A stretch of 64,000 nt of DNA from Tritrichomonas musculus (Eukaryota; Parabasalia; Tritrichomonadida; Tritrichomonadidae), in assembly GCA_039105265.1 (NCBI GenBank), contig JAPFFF010000020.1:1567001-1631000 (forward strand), written 5' to 3'. Positions within the stretch are counted from its first letter, which is position 1, and every line of letters starts with the position of its first letter. This document shows, one piece after another, positions 38,528-47,300 of the stretch. The notes under the pieces were generated by a model, which saw nothing but the letters and a program-made list of their open reading frames with translations, had not been told where the DNA came from and searched no databases. Made by a program: the position numbers and the translations under genes.

Positions 38528-40678
38528 TTAAATTGATAGGAATTCTTTTATCTTATCAATTTTCGTATCGACTCCATCAATCAGCATGAAATTGTTATTC
38601 CTGATGTACTCAACGATCTGTGCGAATGAAGGCCTCTCGTCGACCTGCAAATCCCAGCAATAATAGATAAGAACCTGGCTTATTTTATTCAGCGAGTCAG
38701 GAATCTCAGCCTTTTTTCCACTTGCCTGCTCAACCATGCTAATTTTCGGCATTTTCCCGCCAGTCAAGATGAAGAACGCGACAACTCCGAATGAATAAAC
38801 GTCCACTTTATTATCGTAATGTGTTGATTCATTCAACAACTCAGGCGCCATGAATTTCAATGTTCCAACGCCAGCCGTCAAAGAAGACGTTTGATTCTCA
38901 ACATCGACGATGCAAGAGACTCCGAAATCGCTAATTTTGACGTGTCCATCTTCATCGATGAGAATGTTGGCAGGCTTCAAGTCACGATGAATCAAGTTTG
39001 CTTTATGCACGGCTTCCATTCCGACAGCAATTTCGTAGATTGCACAAATCTTCTGAATGTCGTCCATTTGAGCGACGATGTCATTCAAATTGTGTGGACA
39101 GAACTGCAGAAGAATGGAAGGTGGATGTTCTTCATCACCAAGGCAGAATCCGAACGATGTGATGATGTTCGGATGACTCAATGAGTTAAGAATTTCGTAT
39201 TCTTGAAGAAACCGTTTCCATTGAATAAATTGGTTTGAATTGCTGCACTTGACGACTTTCAATGCAAGCTTTTGCTGACGTGAAACCATGAAGACATCAG
39301 AGTCAGCACCACGACCAATTGATTTAATAATGTTTAATTCATTGATCGTTTTTTGGTCAAAAAGTTGCAGCCCTTTTGAAACTTTCTTCAAAAAAACGTC
39401 AGATTTGTTTTGGTCCTTCGATCGAAGCATTTCGTTCTCTACCTGAAGTCGCTGGATCTCCTTTTTCAGTCTTGCAATTTCTTCGTCAGATGAAGTTGTC
39501 ACTTTTGGAACGGTTGCTGTTGTCAATGTGCGATTGGGACTTTTCAATGGATCAAATTCGATGAAAATAACGGACAATGATGCACCCGCAATTGCAAAAA
39601 CAGCATCTTTTTCAATTCCAGTTTCTATCGGTGTGAAGGCACAATTCTCACTCGAACCTCTTCCGATCAGTTCACCACACCAACTGCCACCAGAGGCCAA
39701 AATTTTGCCTTCGCAGGTTTGATACAGGGAGTGGTTCGAGCCTGCAAAAGCTGCCTTGATTTTGACACTTTTCAACGCCGAAATTTCAACGAAATTGTCA
39801 AGGCCATCAACAGCTTGGCCAGCTCCGAGTTCACCGAATTTATTAGTTCCCAGACCGAGCACACGTCCATCTTCAGTAACAACGAGCGAGTGTTGAAAAG
39901 TGCCAGACAGATTGACAATTTTTGTTTCATTCAAATCCATCGATAAAAAATCGAGAACATTCAAAACATCATCAATTTTAAATGCTTCTTCTTCCTCTTC
40001 CTCTTCTTTATCTTCTTTGCCATGCTTCACTTTTTCAAGGAACGATAGATATAAATGTCCAGTCGAACTCAACACAATTATCACATCGTCCAAGCAGGCA
40101 ATACTAACCGCTTTTTCGCCTTTAGGAAGAAAGTGCGGCTTGATGAGCTCTGATGGAGACTTGTAAATCGACTCTGGTATGAAGAGGATGGAGCCATCGG
40201 AGTTGATCGTTGCTGAATTTGATCGTCCCCCAAAAAGTGAAACCGGCTTTGAATTTCCAATGTTCAGAAAAAGTGGAAAAATTGTGTTGGAATTTGAATG
40301 CGAATAGACAAGCTGGTAGTCGTTGCTGCTTTTCGAAGATGAAACTAGATAAAGGGTGTATAGATGTCCGCAGACACAGGACACTGGATGCCAGGAGATG
40401 CTGCTGCTTCCAATAATTTCAAATTTCGTAAATTGAGTGAGGACTTGTTTAGGAAGCGAGTTAATAATTCGGCCATCGCGGTTGTCTCCTGCTGCTAAAA
40501 TCTGGCCGTTGGTTAAAATAACTACGGAATGATCCATATATAATGAAAAAGATGAAACAGTTTTGGCATCTAAGCTTGAATCAATGGGAGGACTAATAAT
40601 CGATTCCCCCAAAACGCCTTCGATGGTTGGCTTTTCTCCCAATTGAAATAATTTATTACTTCCACATATTTTTATCAT
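38528..40678 (-). CDS. RCC1 repeats fused to a TKL-like protein kinase
   Basis: 716 residues from the ATG at 40676-40678 (MIKICGSNKLFQLGE); a TTG lies six codons upstream. Residues 1-375 are RCC1-type blades (LSGTFQHSLVVTEDGRVLGLG; AFAGSNHSLYQTCEGKILASG). A coiled coil follows at about 385-415 (EEIARLKKEIQRLQVENEML), then a kinase domain (about 445-705) with IGRGADSDVF, LALKVVKC, LIHRDLKPANIL, ISDFGVSC and GTLKFMAPELL. All catalytic residues are present. An RCC1 propeller joined to a kinase recalls NEK8/9 in animals, but the order and the kinase type differ. It is head-to-tail with the kinase downstream, which may be cotranscribed or simply adjacent. Confidence 0.9.
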   Translation of the reverse strand: MIKICGSNKLFQLGEKPTIEGVLGESIISPPIDSSLDAKTVSSFSLYMDHSVVILTNGQILAAGDNRDGRIINSLPKQVLTQFTKFEIIGSSSISWHPVSCVCGHLYTLYLVSSSKSSNDYQLVYSHSNSNTIFPLFLNIGNSKPVSLFGGRSNSATINSDGSILFIPESIYKSPSELIKPHFLPKGEKAVSIACLDDVIIVLSSTGHLYLSFLEKVKHGKEDKEEEEEEEAFKIDDVLNVLDFLSMDLNETKIVNLSGTFQHSLVVTEDGRVLGLGTNKFGELGAGQAVDGLDNFVEISALKSVKIKAAFAGSNHSLYQTCEGKILASGGSWCGELIGRGSSENCAFTPIETGIEKDAVFAIAGASLSVIFIEFDPLKSPNRTLTTATVPKVTTSSDEEIARLKKEIQRLQVENEMLRSKDQNKSDVFLKKVSKGLQLFDQKTINELNIIKSIGRGADSDVFMVSRQQKLALKVVKCSNSNQFIQWKRFLQEYEILNSLSHPNIITSFGFCLGDEEHPPSILLQFCPHNLNDIVAQMDDIQKICAIYEIAVGMEAVHKANLIHRDLKPANILIDEDGHVKISDFGVSCIVDVENQTSSLTAGVGTLKFMAPELLNESTHYDNKVDVYSFGVVAFFILTGGKMPKISMVEQASGKKAEIPDSLNKISQVLIYYCWDLQVDERPSFAQIVEYIRNNNFMLIDGVDTKIDKIKEFLSI

Positions 40679-40812
40679 TTTATCAAATATGTTCAAAATA
40701 AACGGATCTTTTCAAATATTTGAATGTTAAAATGATTGTATTTTAATTTTATGAATATATCATTATATTTGAGATTTTTTTGATTAATAAAACAAAAAAT
40801 AAATTTTTAATC

Positions 40813-41000
40813 TTATTTTATTATATAGCTTATATATCCAAAGAATTCAATTATTGACAAACCAATGAAACAATCATAATCTTCATAATAAATATTCCTC
40901 CAGTTGTTTGCTTGTACATATCTGATGTATTTGAAGAATTTACCTGGTTTTGTTCATTCAAAATATTCAAATTGATGTTCATCATTGATAATAATTTGAA
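40813..41000 (-). pseudogene. possible F5/8-type C (discoidin-like) domain relic
   Basis: The minus strand reads DEHQFEYFE, a stop, TKPGKFFKYIRYVQANNWRN, then about 12 residues and LSIIEFFGYIS before a TAA at 40813. The pattern F-[KR]-YIR--Q---NWRN---L--IEFFG is the C-terminal strand set of the F5/8-C-like domains found after BTB domains in trichomonad proteins. Only this end is present. Identification rests on memory of the family pattern. Confidence 0.4.
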
Positions 41001-41228
41001 TGAAAAAAATTAGCAATTCAATTATTTTCATAGAACATTTCATGCTTAATATCAATCTCGATATCAGATTTTTATACTAATAATAGAATATCAGAAGCAA
41101 AAAGCGATATTTTTGATATCAATTCTCAAAACAACAAGCATGTTTAAAAATATCATTTATAATAGTCAAATATGATTATAAGTTTATTCTTTTTATAGAA
41201 ACCCTAACGTAAATACTGGAAAATTAGG

Positions 41229-41504
41229 TCAAAACATTATATTTTCATTTATTTCACGTATTTTAGGATCGTTTGCCATATTTCTTAGTTCTTCCCAATT
41301 GACATCGAGTGAATTTTCCAGTACATAATCAGCCAGTAATTGAAAATTTTCAACTTTCTTGTTTACAATAGCAATTTTCAAGCTAGATTTTCTTTCTTCA
41401 TATGAAATCCCATTTGATGATGATTTATATTCAATTGAATTTGAATTTATATCGATAATGGATATATTATCTTTTTTTGTTATATTACTTGTTATTATAA
41501 GCAT
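41229..41504 (-). pseudogene. small ankyrin-like frame, probable gene end
   Basis: 91 codons from an ATG. The second half (SSLKIAIVNKKVENFQLLADYVLEN, then a Ser-Leu-Asp-Val stretch) resembles an ankyrin repeat; the first half is low-complexity Ile/Ser/Asn. It could be the C-terminal stub of an ankyrin gene or a genuine small gene. Confidence 0.35.
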
Positions 41505-42227
41505 TTAGTATAATTATTTCTTTTATTTTGAATAATAATGATATATTATCAAGAAAATGATGGATTTAATTTTTAAAATTGAATACTTTCTCTCAATTTT
41601 AGATTGCTTATTTATCAAAATTGTACTGTGATCATTTCCATATGCATGGATAAAATCAGTTTATATATGCACCTAAATTTATCCTAAATTTTTTATAAAG
41701 TTTCTGGTGGTAGATTTTTCTAGATGATTATTATTTCGATTATCTCAATAAAAATTACTATTTTATTTATACTAATAAATACTTAATTGTATTTGATATA
41801 TAATTAAACAACAAATTTTAATTTTGATGATTTTTACTTGGATTTTTGAAGATATTCAGTTTTTTCCAAAAGATCATTAATTTAATATTTTTTCATAAAA
41901 ATAGATTTTATATGTTATAATAAATAGAAATAGTTATATTTTTAATTACAATACCTTTTTGATTCTTCAGAAAATTATATAAAAATTTCAATTAAAAAAA
42001 TCACCTTTACGATAATTATTTCACCTTCAAAAACTAAAAAATAAATGCAAATATCTTTTTTTCTACCGCCAAAAAACATTTTATAATAACAATATATTTT
42101 TATAATATTATATGAAATGTATATATGCAATAAAATATAAATATCAAAATATATAGTTTTTTTGAATGTTTTCAAAAATTGAAAACTTTACATAAATAAT
42201 CAACACAAATAATAACGAACATTTATC
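41505..42227. other. AT-rich intergenic region
   Basis: About 720 bases; no gene or clear repeat seen. It should contain the promoter of the Q/N-rich gene at its right end. Confidence 0.5.
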
Positions 42228-43055
42228 ATGAGCGAAAATGATAAGGAAGAATGCATGAATAATAACGAACAGCTCAACGAAGAAAATCTGAATAAGGAAA
42301 TACGAAAAACAAAAAGAAGATTAGAAGAATTGATTTTTATGAAATATCAACGAATTGTCCAAAAATGTAAACAAAAGCAAGCCGAGCAACAACAAGAAAA
42401 CGCAAATCGACAATCGAAAAAGCTATATAAGCAGCCATTCCAACAAAACAATCAATTTTTCTGGCCAATTCCAAACGAAAGTTATGACAAATCACACAAA
42501 CGCCACAATCAACATCATAAAGGGAATGTCTCACAATTTTCACCCCAATATCAATCATATCAGGATTATTATCATTATCAGCAACAACCATGGCCACAAA
42601 ATCCACAATTCCAACAGCCAAGCCAGAATTATTCTTATTATAATGATAATCTTAAATTTACAAACTTCAACCAACCAGATAAAAGTCATTCGTCTATAAA
42701 AGATGAGCCAAACGACAATTCTCAATTTAATTACCAATATTCCACATGGATGCAATATTATTTTCAACAATCACAACAACATTTTCAGAAGAAAATGTAT
42801 CAGAATCAGCAGCCAGACTTTTATAGAAATTTCCAGAAAATACAAGATTTTCAACCTCCTAATATAAAACGAAAAGACAAGCATAAAAAAAATCAAGAAA
42901 AACAAAAAGATAAAAAAGAAAAGGCTCATCGAAAATGTCCACAGCCACCAAGTTGGTGGTACTGTGAAAACAATATGCATATGGATCAAATTCCAGATAA
43001 ATGTGAAGAAAACGAATCAAATATCGAAGAAAAACCAAATGAAGGAAATCAATAA
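42228..43055 (+). CDS. Q/N/Y-rich low-complexity protein
   Basis: 275 residues from an ATG. A short acidic then coiled N-terminus (about 17-60, IRKTKRRLEELIFMKYQRIV) is followed by a long Gln/Asn/Tyr/Pro-rich section (about 60-215) of prion-like composition. A Lys-rich basic block (about 215-236, KHKKNQEKQKDKKEKAH) and a short motif with W-W and Cys (CPQPPSWWYCENN) come next, and the tail is acidic. No family recognised. Composition suggests a disordered, possibly RNA- or chromatin-associated protein (inference only). The clean frame in both directions from flanking stops supports a real gene. Confidence 0.65.
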   Translation: MSENDKEECMNNNEQLNEENLNKEIRKTKRRLEELIFMKYQRIVQKCKQKQAEQQQENANRQSKKLYKQPFQQNNQFFWPIPNESYDKSHKRHNQHHKGNVSQFSPQYQSYQDYYHYQQQPWPQNPQFQQPSQNYSYYNDNLKFTNFNQPDKSHSSIKDEPNDNSQFNYQYSTWMQYYFQQSQQHFQKKMYQNQQPDFYRNFQKIQDFQPPNIKRKDKHKKNQEKQKDKKEKAHRKCPQPPSWWYCENNMHMDQIPDKCEENESNIEEKPNEGNQ

Positions 43056-43397
43056 AGGGAGATCGATAACTAAAAACATTTATATATAGATTGATAATTA
43101 AAAATTCTCTTATTATTAATAAATTGTACTTTATTTTTTAATCAATTGAAATAAAACATCATTTTTTTATTTATTTATTTATAAATATGGGAGAAAGTGA
43201 TTATTATCAATATTTCTTATTTGGATATCAGCATAAGAGTATTATTTCATTTATTAAAATGAATAAAAGATGCTAAATAATCAATCTGATATAATTTTAT
43301 TTAGAAAATCCTCTTAAACATCAAACTAATGATTTTCTAATTCAACCAAATAAAAATTCAATTTTGAAAGGCCAAATATTATATTCAATTTGTTGAA

Positions 43398-44063
43398 ATG
43401 AATGTTGAATGGAAAACCATGAGGCTGATAATTAAACGTACTGTTGAAGAAGATTTTGAAGAATTAGGACCACTTCTATTAGATTATAATATTACTAAAT
43501 ATTTACTTAAAAATCCTGTTCAAATTCGAAACATTGAATCCGCTAAATCTTTTTTTTATGACTATTTATTCAATGGTATTATATCATTTACAATCAGAAT
43601 AAAAAGCACAAATGAGGTTATTGGACAAATTGGCTATCCTTATGAATCTGATAATCTTTCAATTTTTTACTGGATTGGCTCTAAATTCCAAGATCAAGGA
43701 TTTGCTTCAGAAGCAACAATCGGATTAACAAATTATATTTTTAGAAAATCATTGAAAAAAAAATTTCAAATTCAATTTCATAAAGAAAATGAAAAATCAA
43801 GTAAATTGGCAGTTAAAATCATATCTTTTATTCTTCAACAAAATCCAGATTGGGTTTCTTTGACTAAAGAAGATCAAATTGAAAATTATCAAATCATAAA
43901 TATTGATCATTTGTTTGTTAGAATGAAACTGCAAAGCAACGATCAAGAAGATAGAATTGATTGTGCTGATAAATCAACTTTTCCAGATGAATTTTTAATT
44001 GTTGGACAAAAAATACAAATTCATTTAAATTTTTTTGTGATATCTAAAGAAAAGCAATCATGA
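43398..44063 (+). CDS. GNAT-family N-acetyltransferase (RimJ/RimL-like)
   Basis: 221 residues from an ATG. TMRLIIKRTVEEDFEELGPLL matches the opening strand and helix of RimJ-type acetyltransferases. IGQIGY, YWIGSKFQDQGFASEATIGL (acetyl-CoA binding motif A, Q-x-x-G-x-A/G) and KENEKSSKLA (the N-x-x-S-x-x-A pattern) follow in order. RimJ/RimL-like enzymes acetylate protein N-termini or small amines; the substrate is unknown here. The last 60 residues are unlike the family. Located on the same strand between the Q/N-rich and HECT genes with about 340 and 310 bases of spacer. Confidence 0.8.
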   Translation: MNVEWKTMRLIIKRTVEEDFEELGPLLLDYNITKYLLKNPVQIRNIESAKSFFYDYLFNGIISFTIRIKSTNEVIGQIGYPYESDNLSIFYWIGSKFQDQGFASEATIGLTNYIFRKSLKKKFQIQFHKENEKSSKLAVKIISFILQQNPDWVSLTKEDQIENYQIINIDHLFVRMKLQSNDQEDRIDCADKSTFPDEFLIVGQKIQIHLNFFVISKEKQS

Positions 44064-44370
44064 AATAGAAAAAAGGATTAGTTCACTTATTCAAGTTACA
44101 TTTAATTATGATCATTATACTTTCTTTTTTTTTTTGCAACGTGAATGTCTGTAATTATATTAATGATAACATGAAAGGATTGCAATTTAACCTGCTTAAA
44201 AGAGGAAGAATCACCTTTTTATGTCACATCTAAGAAAATCAAAAAGAAATTTCTAAATGAATGCCAAAATTGATGCAATCTTCGATATTTCAAATAAACC
44301 TTAAATTTTTTTATAAAAATATGGTTACATTTTTTATTTGCCCTTTTTCTGAGATTTTTTTTTTTTTGTA

Positions 44371-47300
44371 ATGAAATCATCTCTCATATTCTCGCCATCA
44401 AAAATACAACCTAAAACTAATATAGTTACTCAAATTCATCAGTATATGATGGATCTAGAAAATAGTCCCCTTAAAAAAGAAGTTCAACGATTAATCTTCA
44501 AATCAGTATCATATCTTGACCAAGATTTGGATCTTACAACTTCAAGTGAGGTTTTTTCTCTCATTTTATCATGCTTCTCACATTATCCTGACCAATCGAT
44601 TCAATTTTTTTATGATATTTTACAAAAAGTTCGGAATAAATGGAATTATATAATTGCTGCTGCATCAATTCTGTCTTATTTGACATTTGAAAAGCCAGAC
44701 AAATCGTTACCTGACTATAAATCATTTGTTAATGATTCATACAACCAAATTTTACATCAAATTCAGAAAAGATCGTATGATGAATGTTTAATTATTTATG
44801 ATCAAGCGATTCCATTCCAATTTGAATCCAATTTTGTTATTGATATTCTAACATTAATCAAATTTAACAAGAAGCATGCCTTTAAATTCTACCATTACAT
44901 CAGTGATCACTCAAACATTTCTCAATCTAGATTGAATAGACTCATTCAAAAAGTTCCAAAAGAAGATTTAAGGTCAATATTGCCAAAATCCTTTTTTTAT
45001 AGCACTGAATTCATATCTAATTTAACTGTAGAAGGTTTGATCAATTTTATTCCGAATCTGCCAAAAGACGGTTTCATTCAATTAATAACCGAAATTGAAA
45101 AAATATTCATGAATAAAGATAAAAGAATAAGAACGGTTATACTAGAGAAAATTATTGAATACAACATCGACATCAAATCGATAAATCAAATTTTCAAATC
45201 TCTTTCAAAAAGTGACCTCAAACCGTCAGTTTGGTCATATTTGGCCAAATTTGACGTGATTTTGCCAGATTATCTTGCCGAAAAAGTGACACATTTTCCA
45301 AACGCAGCAGCAGCAGTTAAATTGATGCCACATCCAGAGAATCTTCCGCAAGACATAATTGATCGTTGCTTGCTTGAAGCGACAGACTTAAATGTATACG
45401 AACGTTTATTTAATTTAGATTTTATTTCAAGCGAACTTTTTGCTCAGAAAAAGTTCTGGCTTCACATAGTGAAAGTTGTATCGAACTGGAAAGAAGAGTG
45501 TAAATCCAACATCATCAAAAAATTTTCAATGCTTATTCAAAATTGTGTTTCATCTGAAAAATTCACCGAGATTTTTGATTCAATGGTTTTCGATCAATTT
45601 CCGCCAAATAATAAGGTGAATTCTTTTCTTTCTTCTTTATATCAAAAGTTAGAATATGAATATCGAGAAGGCTACTTTGATAAAAAGAACATGGAATACA
45701 TGATGAACAAACTGCTTGAAAAGAGAACAATTCCTCTTCCTTCCTTCTGTAAATTATTTGATTTTATGTCAATTGGCGGTTATTTGAATAAGAATCTTTC
45801 AAATGCGACTGTTTTGTATGTTTATGAATTTTCATATATGAAAGAGTACAGCGAACAAATAGAATCAATGTCAATCCAACCATTGAATAAAGAATCGATG
45901 AAAAAAATTTACAATTTTATCGAAAATGAAAGCCTTGATGACTTGGTGAAAGTGACCAACAGTGAAGCTTTGTATTTCATTGTATCTGCATTGATATACA
46001 CGAGTAGTTCTGAAAAACCGCAAATAAACGGTCTCACGAAATCGACTATTCTTCCATTTTTTGCGATTTGCTTTATTTATCTTCCGAAATGCAAAGGAAG
46101 TCTGACTTCTATGACAGTTGAAATGTCAGAAATATTATTTAAAGGATTCACTTATTTTGGTGAAATTAATTCACCTATATTGAATATTTCAATTGATGCC
46201 ATTATGGCATCTTTTGAATTCTTTTTGAGTCCGAAGTATTTTCGAGCTGTTTATTCATATAATTTGCTTGATAAATTGTTTTCGATTTTTACAAACGATT
46301 CTTATAATGCTGACAAAGAGTTGTTTTTGGTTGCCGTTTTTTGTTTATCTCAGAGAACTCACTTTGATGTCGGTTTGTCTGATATATTTGATAAGTATGG
46401 AATTCGGCTAATCAAATACATCGTCAATAAAATGAATGGATTAATTGGTCACGACAAACAAATAAAAAATTTGAAATTAAAATTGAATCTAACCGTTTTT
46501 GATTTAGAAAAAGTTGTACAAACATTTGATGAATTTGTGTCAAATTCAACATCAAAAGAAAAAGTTTTTCAAACTGTTTTTTTCATTCAAAAATATTGTC
46601 AAAATATTCCAGAGATTGAAATTACAAACAAGAGAAAATTGACACAAATTCTCTCAGAAAAAATGAATCATAAAGAATGGGAAAACTTTTCATTGATAGG
46701 CCAATTCATGAAGCATTGCAATCTTGAAAATGATCTTGAGCCATTTTTCAAAAAATCAATTCCTTTTTCAATTAAAAGTCAAATATTTGAGAGTTTTGAA
46801 ATAACTGACATAAACGATCTCATTCAAAATATATTGATGACGAGTCAACTCGAAAATTGCAAAGAGCCTTTTCATCAACTATTCAAAATATTGATGACAG
46901 AAAATTCAATAGCAACCGATTATATAACGGTTTTATTTGAAAAGTTTGGTAAGTCACAATATGTTGAAACGGAGTTATTTTTGAAGCATTATTACACTGA
47001 ATATAAAAAATATAAAGAATCATTCATTGAAGCTGTTCTTCGTTGTTTTTATTATCATCCACTTGCAGAAAAATTCATTCGAAAAGCTGAATATAAAGCA
47101 GTCACATTTCCTCAATCAAAACTTGGATTGAAGATCATTAATAGTTTATTAGATAGAGCTTTGAAAACAACTAAAAAAGGATCATTTCAAGCATTCTTTA
47201 TTTTAAAGAATATTGCTGCATCTTTTCCTTTTCTTTTTATCAAAAACACACAAAAAACATTTCAAACAATTCTTACTTCTTTGAATTATTTTCAATTTTG

